Source: Temnothorax longispinosus
Lineage: Eukaryota; Arthropoda; Insecta; Hymenoptera; Formicidae
Reading direction: 5' to 3'
Length of the DNA: 64,000 bases
Assembly (NCBI RefSeq): GCF_030848805.1
Contig: NC_092363.1
Span: forward strand, 11,204,886 to 11,268,885
A program made the position numbers and the translations under genes. The notes under the pieces were generated by a model, which ran no database searches, was not told the origin of the DNA, and was given only the letters and a program-made list of their open reading frames with translations. Positions 52,250 to 63,830 of this stretch are shown here, in pieces (position 1 is the first letter of the stretch; each line of letters begins with the position of its first letter).

Positions 52250-54160
52250 AGATGGTTTTAGTTAGGTTAAAAGATAGAGTAAGAAAAAGAGAGGTAATGC
52301 AGAAGAAGAATGTGTTGAAAGGGAGGATGGAAGGAATAAATAATGACATGACCTTGAAGGAAAGCATCAAAGAAAAATGCAATGGAGCCTGGAGAGGATA
52401 GCTGAGAAGGAGAGAAGGAATAGAAGGAGAGATTGGGTAAAGTACGGAAAGATTTGGATAGAGGGGAAGAGGTGGAGTTGGGATGAGAAAAAAAAAGTCC
52501 TGATAGATGGAAGGGGAAATGAGAGAGAGGATCAAGAAAAAAGAGGGGGAAGAAAAAGGAACAGAGGAGAAAGGAAAGAGTAGAAGAGAGGGAGTCAGAA
52601 AAATGAAATGGAAAGATAGTGAGGAGGGAGGAGAAACGATGGGATGGGAGGGCGGAGAGAAGAGGGAGGAGAGGGAGTGTTAGGGAGGAAGAGAGTGTGG
52701 TGCGGCTGAGGGGAAGGGGGAAAGTAGTCAGAGAGAGTAGAGTGTGGAAAGTAAAAAGGAGTGAAAGAGAGGAAAAAAAGGGGGGAGGGGGAAGAAAGGA
52801 ATGCAGGAGGGAGGAGGAGGGGAAGGGACAAAAAGGAAGATAGGCTTTTGAGATGTAGCGGGAGTGAAAGGAAAACAGGAAGGGTTTTAGGAAAGGATAA
52901 AAAAGTGGGATGTCGTGGGGTTGGTGGAAACATGGCTGAAATAGGAGGAACGGGAGAAGATGAAGAATAACGTGCCAAAGGAGTTCAACTGGAGGATACA
53001 GGGTGTAAAGGAAGAAAGAGCTGGAAGAAGAGGGAGAGCAATAGGTGGGATAATGATGGGAGTCAGAAAGGGGTTAGAAGGGGAAGAAGAATGGATAAAG
53101 GAGGAGGGTTTAATGATTAGAGAAGTAAGATGAAAGAAGGAAAAATGGAGATTGGCAATAGTTTACGTAAGCGGCAACTTATGATAATGGGTACGATAAA
53201 ATCGGTGAAGGAGGAGGAAGGGAGAAAAAAGAGATGGATAATGAGGAGCGATTTCAATGCGAGAACAGGGGAGAAAGGAGCGCTGGAGGATGGAGAAGAG
53301 GGAGTTGAAAGAAAATTGAAAGATAAAATGATAAATAGGCAGGGGAAAGGGCTGATTAGATGGGTTGAAGAGGAAGGGTGGGGAATTATAAATGGAGCAA
53401 AGGAGGGAGATGAGAAGGAGGGGTGAATTTACAGGAGAAAGAGGTGGGGTGTGAGGTAGATTCGGATCACCAATCAGTAGCAGTACGGGTGGACAAAGGG
53501 GGTGGTGGTGAGAGGAGAGGAACAATAGCGGAGGAAGAGAGGTGGGTGGAAAAGACGGACTGGTCGGAAGAGGCAAGAGAGAAGTTTAGAAGAAGAACGG
53601 AGGAGATAGAAGTAGGTAGGGGAGCGATAGATAAAGAGGTCGAAAATTGACAAAAAGAATTAAGATGAAAGAATGGATGAGAAGAGTAAAAAGAGGGGAA
53701 GAAGAAAAGGGAGGATGGTGGGATGGGAACTGTAGGAAAAAGAGGAAAAAGGTAGAAAAGTTATTGAGAGACTGGAAAAGAGGAAGAAAATATAAAGAAG
53801 ATTATAAGAGAAGAAAGAAGGAGTATAAAGAAATGTGTGAGAGAAAAAAGGAAAAAAAAAAGGAATCTTCTGGAAGAGGTAAGAGGTGAGAACAGAGAAG
53901 CAGATGTGGGAAGTAATAAAGAAGGAAAGGAGAAGAAGAGTAGAAATTAATAAGGAGATAACAATAGAGGAGTGGGATGAATACTTAAGGGAGATGTTAG
54001 AAGGAACGGAATACAAGCGAAGGTTAGGAGAAGGAGAGGAGGAAGAGCAGGGGCGGAAGGAGAAGTAGAGAAAGGAGAGGGGATAGGATGGGAAGAGGTA
54101 GAGAGAGTGCTGATAGGGCTGAAAAAAAGTAAAGCGGCGGGAGAGGACGAGATAGGAAAT
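52250..54160 (+). pseudogene. Degenerate LINE: end of ORF1 and start of ORF2
   Basis: The sequence resumes the ORF1 C-terminal part (MVLVRLKDRVRKREVMQKK, like MVLLKLENEEQKWEVMEKK at 20149). It then shows ORF2 pieces in changing frames: RAIGGIMMGVRKGL, DFNARTGEKG, a SDHQ site and KAAGEDEIG of the early RT. Similarity ends at about 54160, so the RT core is missing. The purine bias of the sense strand is retained. Many frameshifts and stops mark it as old. Confidence 0.8.
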
Positions 54161-57100
54161 AAATGTATATTCATAAACTATTATTTCAATTATCATTTCT
54201 TTACTTGCCGACATTGTGATATTTTAATTGTATTAATTATAATTATATAATGAGCGACAAATTTGTTTAAAATTTGAAAATTTCGAAGGAATTGTGCTGT
54301 TATACTACATATTTAACTTTTAGAATACTCTGTATTTATGTTTTTTATTACTATTAATTAATATTATTGTTAGAATTAAAAAGATCAAAACTTTTATTAT
54401 TAATTGTACCTATAATACACATGGTACATATATTATGTAAGAGAAAGAGGGAAAAAGTGACGAATTGTTAATTTCTTTAAACTAATAACAGATAACGAGT
54501 CGATGCTAAACGTTAAAGGCGTTAGATAATAATGAATAATTTACTTGCAGTTTGATTTCAATCTGTTTACAAAAACATATAATAGAGTAACTCCGGTATA
54601 TACGCCACAGCTAAGGGAAACTTAGTTTATCGAGTACTATTTACTATGCTTAAGGCAAATGAATTATACTAATAAAAATTTTATACTGTCCACTACTAGA
54701 AACATAAAATATTGATTCTTTGTATTTAATAAAAAAAAACTTAGAAACACTTGCATTTTTGCCATATATCCTAGAAGGGTGGATTATATGACATTCATGG
54801 GTAAAATGTAAGCCTTATAAAAAGTTACAAATAATGTTTATAAATAAGGCAATAAAATCTCATAACAAGTTATAAAATGTGTGTAAGAAGTTTATTAAAA
54901 TGAAAGAAAGATAAACAAATTATAAAACTAAAAAATTTAAAAAGAAAATAGAAGAACGATAGGGGTGCATTAAAGATTATTATTGTTATACGATCCAAAA
55001 AGAGAAGGAAAAAGAACACAGGAGATTTCGAGTTTTACAAAGTATCCGTACTATGGCCTAAATCCCGCATGCTAACTTGCCGTATATCCTAAACACAGGA
55101 GGGATATACAAGATATTAAGGTAAACAAAAAATACAAGAGTTATGCACTTGTATTTTGCTGTATTCCATCATTTACTATCCCTCTACACTTATGTATCAT
55201 GAAATAACCATTAAACTTTTTACATTCCCTACAGTAATTATTTTACGTAGGTCGTAACACAAGATCGCGCTTCTTACTACGGTGAGAAATCAATTCAAAT
55301 CACGACAGTTTCGTTAATATTAACAATAAAGAACTGAAATTACAACACAATACTAATATAGCATAAAGGCACATAAAAGAATAATTGCGAGCAAGTAACT
55401 TCATTCCTTCTATTTTTTCTGACATCTGCGGCGTAAAACCCCGCGTGGCGTAAAAATACCAGAGACCCTATAATAAAAAATGTTTTGGATGTATCCATAT
55501 GTAACTTTTTAGTATGTTGTTTATAAGGTTTTAGTATATTTGTTTATAAGGAATAACATAATTATAGTAAATACTTTCACTTTCTTTATAAAATTATAGT
55601 ATAGCTAAGAATGTATAGAATAAACATACTAGCATTTTTTTATTCCTTGTAATGCAACATTTTTATCAGTTGGTGTAAAGAAAACACATTGTTACTTATT
55701 TTCAAGAAAGACATGTGGTTGCATATTCCAAATTACATAATTTTTTTGCCAAGCAACAATTTTTTTACACCAATTGATTCATTTTATTATTCTGTACATA
55801 AAAGTGTTAAAGGTACAGTTACCAAAAAATGAATAGTTTATGAGGTATTTTATATTTCGCCAAAATGTGCCAGAATAAAATATGAAATATCTTGTAAACT
55901 ATTAATTTCTTTACAACTATCTTAATACTTTTATATGAAGAATAATTAGAAAAATCATATTATGAAAAAAAATGGCGATGACCTTTATGTGACCTTAAAA
56001 AATTGATTTATTTGAAAATTGGTTTTATCATTATTTGTCCTCTTTGATGCATTTTTTGTCTAAAACGTTTTTTCATATCTTCCATATTTTTCGAGATATT
56101 TGTCTGGGGCGTTTAAAATGGCACACCTTATATACAAATATATAAATATGTAAACTATTAATTTGTTAATTATAACTAACTAAAATTTTTATATGTAGAA
56201 TAATAAGAAGAATTATATTATGAAAGAATCATACAATTTCCATTTTAAAAAATGGAGATGACCTTTATGATGTGACCTTAAAGATTCGATTTTTTCGAAA
56301 ATTGATTTCATCAATGATTGATTTATTTGTGCCCCTTGATATCTTACATTTGTCTGAAACGTTTTCTCGTATCTTCCATATTTTTCGAGATATTTGTTTG
56401 GGGTATTTAAAATAACATACCCTGTATATATGTATATATATATACAGGGTCTGCAAACAAAAAGTGTCCACCATCTATATTTCAAAAATGGCTTAAAATT
56501 ATGAAAAATATCGAAATACGTGTTTGATCATTTCGAGGGGCAACTCATTTAAGGGGATTGGGAGTCGTCTCCCCAAGGGATTGCCCTAAGGGAACTCCAA
56601 ATCCTTAAAAATTTCAAATGGAACCTTTTATATTGTATATCGTTAAAAAGAGCATAAAATACGAAAAATTTTGGCTCAAACCAGAGGTTGATACGTTGAC
56701 CCATTCGGGAATTATTTTCCTAGCAAAAATAAGAAGTTAAAATAAGAAGAATCTTCATGAATGTTTGTTTGACGTTTACGTGCGCGTTTGCGAAAGTTCG
56801 TTAAGAGTTTAGAAACGTTATTTTTTTGCTAGAAGTATTTAATAATTTACTTGCATTTACTTAATAGAATGTATAAAATCAACAAGGTCAGGAAATATTC
56901 TGCAGATATCGAGTACTGTTTACAAATATAAACCAAATATGACCATTTCAAACACTTCCTACGAATGTAAGCAGCTGTAAATTAAGTACTGGAGCACAGA
57001 AATGGTCATAACTCGGAAATAAGGTCAAATAGGACATATAATATGTTTATGTTTTTTTATTGTTTTCGTGTCCTGAATCTACCACTACAATACTTCCCAC

Positions 57101-57459
57101 TTATTAGGAAACACGAAACACCTGTATAGATGTATGTATGTATGTATGTATGTACATATTACATAAGTACAGTTGTCGAATGTAAAACGTTAAGAAAAGT
57201 AGAAGATTAGGAACAAGATGTTAAGGCTATGGTCCATTTGATGCTACAAATGCTTTGAACCTTTCTTCATCTTCTTCGTTTTTCTTCACTGAAAGAAAAG
57301 AGAAGAGGAATACTTCGAAGAGCATTTGTAATGTTAAATGGATCGCAGCTTAAGTAAAGATAAATAGAATTACACACCATTAATTTTTAAAATTATAAGA
57401 GGAATGACTAAAGGTGGGATAATTACGACAACAGGTAAGGAATTACACAGACTAAAACC
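54161..57459. other. AT-rich non-coding region with several small repeats
   Basis: No gene is seen. Inverted repeats with GTTGGTGTAAA / TTTACACCAATTG ends lie at 55668-55775, and an inverted pair AATAGTTTATGAGG / CTTGTAAACTATT at 55831-55910. 55937-56150 and 56197-56440 are diverged direct copies of one repeat (shared TCTTCCATATTTTTCGAGAT and CCTTAAA words). A TGTA microsatellite lies at 57131-57156. Confidence 0.5.
56443..57129. mobile_element. Possible non-autonomous element with TATACAGG ends
   Basis: It starts TATACAGGGTCTGC and ends ACACCTGTATA, short inverted ends of the kind seen in many insect Tc1/mariner-type MITEs. The interior is AT-rich and non-coding. The inverted match is only about 9 bases, so this is tentative. 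Confidence 0.3.
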
Positions 57460-57696
57460 TGTTCAGGTTATAAGTTATAATACTTGAGAAGTTTATTATC
57501 ACAAGCTACACATGCGTATACAAACGAATGCCGGTCGAGAGTGAGTGGTAACGCTGGCGGTGACGCTGGAAGACCCCCTATCGGCCTTTTTTATAAGCCA
57601 ATCGGCAGCGCGCTTATAGCGCCCATAAGTCAGGCAGCGCTCGTAGAGCCTAGCGCTCAGGCGCGAGTTTAGAAATGAGGAGTTTTTCCTTCAACA
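57460..57696 (-). repeat. 3' LTR of the copia element (237 bp)
   Basis: On the minus strand it starts TGTTGAAGGAAAAACTCC and ends CCTGAACA. The polypurine tract AGGGAGAG lies just upstream (57697-57704). Confidence 0.95.
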
Positions 57697-57717
57697 CTCT
57701 CCCTAAAACTCAACATT

Positions 57718-59985
57718 TTACAAAAACGACTTATTAATATTTCCCTTACTGATTAATCCTAATTTACAACGTAAATTTATAAATCTCGGTTTTGCTAAAG
57801 CCTTAGTAAAAATATCTGCGATTTGCTCATCGCTACTAACATGCTTTACATTAATCACACCCTTTTCATACATGTCGCGTATAAAATGAAACTTTACGTC
57901 GATATGTTTACTCCTCTGATGGAATTCAGGGTTTTTAATCAATCTTATTGCACTCATGTTGTCTATAAATAAACAAAATCCCTCGTTATCGCAATCTCCA
58001 CATTCAACCAACAAGCCTTTTAACCAGATTTTCTCTTTAACAGCTGAGGCAGCGCTAACATATTCGGATTCTGTAGTAGACAGAGAGATACATTGTTGTC
58101 GTTTACTCTGCCAAACAATCGCTGCGTTTGCGTTTTTACACAGAATACCAGACGTCGATTTTCGAGTCTCTCGATCACCCGCAAAGTCTGCGTCGCTATA
58201 TGCTTCAAAGCCACCTGTTTTACAATACAATAACCCTATATCCGCAGTACCCTTTAGGTATCTCATAATACGCTTTACAAGCGACCAATGTGCTATACTA
58301 GGATTCTCTAACGCTCTAGACGCAATATTAACCGCAAAACTAATATCTGGTCTGCTAATTACTTGCAGATACAATAAGTTACCTACCGCTTCTCGATACG
58401 GAATCTCTTTTTCTACTTTACATGGACTGGATAAGTCCCAACCAGTTTCAATTGGAGTAGAAACTATGTTAGCGTCACTCATATTAAATCTCTCTAACAT
58501 TTTTCTAACGAATTTTTCTTGGTTAATAAAAATAGATCCATCTGGCAACTCAACGATTTCCACTCCAAAGAAACTCGTTACATTTTTCGTCTCGGTTATT
58601 TTAAAATGCTTACGCAACTCAAGGAAGAACCCCTCTATGAGCAGTTTGTTGGTTGCAGCCAAAAGACCATCGTCTACATAAACGGCCAATAACATTTTAC
58701 CAATTTCATTTTTAAAAATGTAAAAACATGGATCTGCTATGCTCCTTGAAAAACCAAAAGATTCGAGAAAACTCGTGAAATGCTCTATCCAACACCTTGG
58801 TGCTTGCTTTAGCCCATATAGGCTCTTTAATAATTTGCATACACGTGCCGTTCCATCATTAAAACCCTCGGGTTGATACATGTATATATCTTCCTTTAAA
58901 GATCCGTATAAAAAAGCGGTTTTAATATCAAATTGAGCAAGATTTAATCCGTCGTGTGCCGCTACACTCAATAAAGTTCTTACCGTATCAAAACGTACTA
59001 CTGGGCTAAACGTTTCTTTATAATCTATCCCTTCCGTCTGAAAATAGCCCTTTATAACTAAACGAGCTTTATGTCGCTTCGAACCATCAGGATTCGATTT
59101 AATTGTATAAACCCAACGACTCTTTAAAATCTTTTTCGTTTCTGGTTTTTCTACGAGCATCCACGTTTTATTTTCGAGTAACGATTCTATCTCGTCATGC
59201 ATAACTGCTTCCCAGTTACACTTATCATTAGAATTTATAGCCTCGCTATAATTTTCAGGCAGCATCTCAGTAAAATATGAAACTGGAGAACCATAGAACT
59301 CTATTTTTTTAATTTTATTTCTATCTCTTAATTGTCTTACATTTGAGTTGTCACTACTTGAAGACTGCACAGGTTTTGTCTCACAATCACATTGTGTCTC
59401 TTTTTCTTTTTCGTCCTTTTGTAAATCTTTATCATAAAGAATCCCAGAATCGTATGTGTCATTTTGCTCTCCCCCGCTCTTTATTTCGATTTGATTAGGA
59501 ACTACCTTTTCCTTTTTGAACAAAACATCACGACTCAAAACTATATCTTTTAAGCCTGGTATATATACTCGATAACCCTTGCAGTCCTCAATGTAACCAA
59601 CTACAAATCCTTTCTCTGCCTTTTTATCAAGTTTTCTCCGTTTCTCATTCGGTATGTGAACAAAACATTCCGTTCCAAAAATTTTCAAATTACTTATATT
59701 AGCTGTCTTACCGAACCACAACTCATATGGAGTTCCTCCCGATTGCTTAGTCGGACCTGTTCTATTAATGACATATACTGCCGTATTCATGGCCTCCGCC
59801 CACAAAGATAAGGGTATATCTGGTTTCGCATATATCATCGATCGTGCTGCTTCAACAATGATTCTGTTATCCCGTTCTGCAACGCCGTTCTGCTGTGGAG
59901 TATAAGGAACATTCACACTGTGTTTTATACCTTTACTACTTAAGAAACTGTTAACATTCTTATTTATATATATCCTTACCACCAT
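57718..59985 (-). CDS. copia integrase C-terminus, reverse transcriptase and RNase H (intact part)
   Basis: The 755-residue open frame begins in the integrase core (VPYTPQQNGVAERDNR contains the catalytic Glu). It covers the copia RT (ARLVIKGYFQTEGIDY, FDIKTAFLYG, YGLKQAPRCW, and YVDDGL as the catalytic core) and RNase H (SDADFAGD, SLSTTESEY, RSKHIDVKFH). It ends 22 bases before the polypurine tract. It is free of stops although the upstream third of the polyprotein is broken. Confidence 0.92.
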   Translation of the reverse strand: MVVRIYINKNVNSFLSSKGIKHSVNVPYTPQQNGVAERDNRIIVEAARSMIYAKPDIPLSLWAEAMNTAVYVINRTGPTKQSGGTPYELWFGKTANISNLKIFGTECFVHIPNEKRRKLDKKAEKGFVVGYIEDCKGYRVYIPGLKDIVLSRDVLFKKEKVVPNQIEIKSGGEQNDTYDSGILYDKDLQKDEKEKETQCDCETKPVQSSSSDNSNVRQLRDRNKIKKIEFYGSPVSYFTEMLPENYSEAINSNDKCNWEAVMHDEIESLLENKTWMLVEKPETKKILKSRWVYTIKSNPDGSKRHKARLVIKGYFQTEGIDYKETFSPVVRFDTVRTLLSVAAHDGLNLAQFDIKTAFLYGSLKEDIYMYQPEGFNDGTARVCKLLKSLYGLKQAPRCWIEHFTSFLESFGFSRSIADPCFYIFKNEIGKMLLAVYVDDGLLAATNKLLIEGFFLELRKHFKITETKNVTSFFGVEIVELPDGSIFINQEKFVRKMLERFNMSDANIVSTPIETGWDLSSPCKVEKEIPYREAVGNLLYLQVISRPDISFAVNIASRALENPSIAHWSLVKRIMRYLKGTADIGLLYCKTGGFEAYSDADFAGDRETRKSTSGILCKNANAAIVWQSKRQQCISLSTTESEYVSAASAVKEKIWLKGLLVECGDCDNEGFCLFIDNMSAIRLIKNPEFHQRSKHIDVKFHFIRDMYEKGVINVKHVSSDEQIADIFTKALAKPRFINLRCKLGLISKGNINKSFL

Positions 59986-61705
59986 CGCTGTGAATTTCCC
60001 TTACATTCTCACCGAACTGATTTTCGAGCTCTTTACAAAACATCTTTAGTTTTTCAAAAACTTCTGACTTTTCACGCAAAAAATAAATTTTTCTAAAACC
60101 CGAAAATTCATCCTTAAAAATTAGTGAATACCTTTTTACCACCGAGTGATTCCTGCTGCATAGAACCACACACGTCAGTGTGTACAACCTCTCGAACTCT
60201 CGTCGCACGTTCAACTCTATCATGAAAACTTAACCTATGATACTTGCCATAAGCACAGCCGTCACAGAAATCATCTACAACTAAAACATTAATACCCATG
60301 TTTTTTAACAAAGTTTTAACATGTCTCTTGTCCTGATGACACAGCCTTTCATGCCATAACTGCAAAGTATCCGCATTTGATTTTACAGTATCAATTTTAT
60401 CAAACTTACTGACAATATTACATTCTTTCGCTATTAAAACACGCAGATCGATTTTATACAAATCACCGTTATCTGAGCCCGTCGCTATAATCTTTTCGCC
60501 GCGAGTTAATTCAAAACGTGAACCACGATCCGTAAGTGAAAAATTCACGCCTTTCTTAGCTGCGACTTTTACAGAAAATAAATTTCGCTTTAAGCACGGT
60601 ACATACAAAACATCTTGAATGACACCCGAAATCCATTATCCATTCACAAGAGTTTCGATTTCAATGTTACCTCTCCCGTAGGCTGGAATCTCGTCTCCGT
60701 TTCCAACTCTTACCGTCAACGGTTTTTCATATTCTTCGTAAAAACTGAACCAATCACGTCGTCTTGTCATGTGATCTGATGCGCCCGAGTCGATTACCCA
60801 GAAATCGTTTACAGCAGCGCCACTGCTTCCGAGAAACGCCTGCCTGGTCGTTCCGCCATCTTGTTCCGCAGAATTTGCTTCCTCTCGCGTCCCTGTCTTC
60901 TCGCTTTGTTTTGGACAATTTTTCCTTATATGCCCCTTTGATCCACAAGAATAACAGCCCGTACAGTTCTTTTTTACATGGCCTCGCTGTCCGCATGAAA
61001 AACACACAACACCTTTTTCTTTTGTCGATTGTCCCTTTTGTCTCGACTTGTTGTTGTTTTTCGAAGACGTGTTTCGCGATCCTGACTTTGAGAATAAAGC
61101 AACCGTCGTCTCCTCGGGATTTTCTTGCTTTTGCAGCCGAACCTCCTCGTTCATTAATCGCGTCGTCAAATTTTCAAAGGTCTTCTTCGTATCACTTTTG
61201 GAATCCCACGCACTGTGAAAGTGATTAAACTTCTGTGGAAGAACCGAAAGCGCGTGTCAAAATCATCGAGTTTGGAATCTCACCACCGAGGCTCTTCATT
61301 TTCGTCGCCAACTGTTCAAGCTTCGATAAATTATGCGCAACGCTTTCACTGCAGTCCCACTTTAACTCAAAAAATTGTTTTTGAACAAGCGACATCTGAT
61401 TTTAAATCATACACCGAAGATAACTTCATCCACATTTCCTTCGCTGTAGTGCAGTTCAACAGCAAATCCAACGGCTTCCTCTCGACTGTCGTGACAATCA
61501 ATTTTCGAGCGGCTTTGTCTGCCTTCTCGAATTTCTTCAGCTTGTTTGCTGAATCTTGGTCATCGGCGCCAGGGCGAACGAGCCTGCCCTCACAGACATC
61601 CAGAACATCTTGATCTTCCTCTAGAAGAGTACGAATCACAAACCGCCATTGATGCCAGTTATCCTTGTCACGAAGCTTCTCGATTTTCAAGTGCGTTGCT
61701 TCCAT
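59960..61705 (-). pseudogene. copia gag, protease and integrase N-terminus, disrupted
   Basis: From ATG 61705: gag N-terminus (KLRDKDNWHQWRF), a frame change at a T/A run near 61367, a second near 61255, then two zinc knuckles (CFSCGQRGHVKKNC, CYSCGSKGHIRKNC) and protease DSGASDHM. An in-frame TAA at 60636-60638 precedes the gag-pre-integrase region (LWHERLCHQ, CDGCAYGK) and the first integrase Asp (HTDVCG). A one-base shift in an A run near 60130 and another near 59975 follow before the intact downstream frame. Confidence 0.88.
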
Positions 61706-61746
61706 TTTTCACTCAATACTTTTCGTTCACTTCTCAATTGCGTGGT

Positions 61747-61760
61747 CTGGGCCCATAACC
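61747..61760 (-). promoter_or_regulatory. Internal tRNA-iMet primer-binding site
   Basis: Directly inside the 5' LTR the element strand reads GGTTATGGGCCCAGA. The plus strand (CTGGGCCCATAACC) equals the anticodon-arm region of initiator tRNA-Met, the half-tRNA priming known from Drosophila copia. Confidence 0.8.
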
Positions 61761-62001
61761 TGTTCAGGTTATAAGTTATAATACTTGAGAAGTTTATTAT
61801 CACAAGCTACACATGCGTATACAAACGAATGCCGGTCGAGAGTGAGTGGTAACGCTGGCGGTGACGCTGGTCGTAAGACCCCCTATCGGCCTTTTTTATA
61901 AGTCAATCGGCAGCGCGCTTATAGCGCCCATAAGTCAGGCAGCGCTCGTAGAGCCTAGCGCTCAGGCGCGAGTTTAGAAATGAGGAGTTTTTCCTTCATC
62001 A
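61761..62001 (-). repeat. 5' LTR of the copia element (241 bp)
   Basis: Same ends as the 3' LTR, with an extra TCGT at about 61870. Confidence 0.95.
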
Positions 62002-62230
62002 AAACCAAAGGAGAATATACGAGACAATGCAATAAAATTTTATATGTAACAAAAACAGATTGAATTATTCTGTATGGTTAAAATATTGCAAAAATATTGG
62101 AGATACTGATTGAAAAAGTGCAGAAAGAAGAAGAAAGATATGTAATATTTGAAAAAGATTATATATTATTTTTTAATTATATTAAATAAATGAAGCATTA
62201 AAAAAGTATAAAATAAAAAAAAAATTTAAT

Positions 62231-62325
62231 AGAACCGACTTCAAAAAAGCTCTAAAAAGTAAAAAAAATATAGCTTTTTTATTTTTTTTATTTTTTTTAC
62301 TTTTTAGTTTTTTTAAGTCAGTTCT
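62231..62325. repeat. Fold-back repeat, AGAACCGACTTCAAAAAAGC type
   Basis: AGAACCGACTTCAAAAAAGC and its downstream bases recur inverted with small changes (TTTTTTAAGTCAGTTCT), leaving a T-rich loop. The ACCGACTT word occurs again at 62491. Confidence 0.6.
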
Positions 62326-62767
62326 ATATATTTTTTTAAATTTTTAAGCAATTTTTAAAATTTTAATTGTTTTTTCTATTTTTTTAAATAGATTTATATA
62401 TCAATTTTTATGTGACATAACAGTCACGTGTAAAATTTAATTTCATGATAAAAAATTAAATATAAATAAATTATTAAATATATTATTTTTAACCGACTTC
62501 TCAAAAAGGAGGTTCTCAATTCGGCGAGTATGATGTACGTGGATATGTTTACGATTTTTTCTGAAACTACTGTATGGATTTCGGTTTTCACTGTAGAGCA
62601 ATTCTCGCTCCGGAAAGTTTTAGTACATAAAATATCGCGTTAGAACATCAGGGTACGGAGCAGTAAGGAAATTATGCATACTTAATAATTACATTATTTA
62701 CAAGCAAATAATAAATTATTATTTTTGATTCGTATCAATTGAATAACGCACTAAAGAAGTATGAATT

Positions 62768-63440
62768 AAAAAAAAAATTTTTTTTAAATAAAACCGTTCG
62801 AAAAAGCTCTAAAAAGAATGAAGAAAATTAAAAAATAAAGAAGTTTTAAAAGGTATGAAATAATAGAGAGGAATTTTAAGAATTCTTTTTAATGTTTTGA
62901 AGTTGGCGCCAAATTAATAATATTTTTAAGTATTTTTTCAATTTTTTAAAGTCGGCACCAAATTAATAATTACTAAATCAATTTGACGTCGCCTTCAAAA
63001 AATTGAAAGGAATACTTAGTGTTTTTTTTTTTGCGGAACTGGTGCGCACTGTGCACATTAAAGCCGTCGTACACACAAATTAACGTAAAGTATGTTTAAT
63101 ATATGAACGGGTTAAGTCATGAAATCCTCAATATTCTTTATTATACTATTTGGTAAAATATGTATTGGGTATTTTATCAGAGAGTCGAAATATTTGCATT
63201 TTACTTTAAATATTAGAGATTAAATCAGTATACAACGGCTTTAATGTGCACTGAGTGCGCACTGCCAATGAAAAACGCTATTAAAAATATCATTAATTTG
63301 GCGCCGATTTCAAAAAATTGAAAGAAATTCTTAAAAGTATTATTTCATACATTTAAGAGCTTCTTTATTTGTTAATTTTTTTATTTTTTATTTGTTTTAG
63401 TTTTTTTTTAAATCCGTCCTATTTAAAAAAAATTTTTTTT
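62768..63440. repeat. Long imperfect inverted repeat (about 150-bp arms)
   Basis: The left arm (about 62768-62925) contains AAATAAAACCG, AATAAAGAAG, GTATGAAATAAT and GGCGCCAAATTAATAAT. Each recurs inverted in the right arm (about 63290-63440). The interior is AT-rich with no protein. It looks like a fold-back or MITE-type element related to the 62231 repeat. Confidence 0.6.
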
Positions 63441-63610
63441 ACGTTGACTTATCGCATGACAAGAAAAAGCAAATATGTTTCTTTAAATTTTTAAACAATA
63501 ATAATTGATATAACTGATGCTATAAATCATGATCACATCAACGATGAAGATGGCTACAGCGTTTTTTATGTAATATATAATTTTTTTATTATTTATGATT
63601 AAGGTATCAT

Positions 63611-63731
63611 AAGTTAAAAAAAATAGAAGAAAGAAAAAAGAAAAAAAGAAAAGAAAAAAGACAAGAGGCAGAAAAAAGGAGAGAGAGGAACAGAGAGACA
63701 GAGAGACAGAGAGAGAGGGAGGGAGGGAGGG

Positions 63732-63763
<32 letters not shown>

Positions 63764-63830
63764 GCAGAGGGGGAGAGGGAGAGAGAAGGGGAAGAGGGAG
63801 AGCGAAAGAGAGAGAATTAGTGAAAATAAG
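63611..63830. repeat. GA-rich low-complexity tract
   Basis: A plus-strand purine tract of GAGAGA and AAAGAAAAA units with a pure (GA)n core near 63738-63762. The open frame on the minus strand is low-complexity Leu/Ser and not a gene. Confidence 0.85.

Larger units (their letters stand above)
57460..62001 (-). mobile_element. Ty1/copia retrotransposon, complete but broken in gag and integrase
   Basis: A 4542-bp element is flanked by the 5-bp target duplication AAACC (57455-57459 and 62002-62006). The LTRs are 237 and 241 bp and differ by a 4-base indel and two substitutions by eye. On the minus strand the order is LTR, internal tRNA-iMet-type PBS, gag, protease, integrase, RT, RNase H, polypurine tract, LTR. 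Confidence 0.95.
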
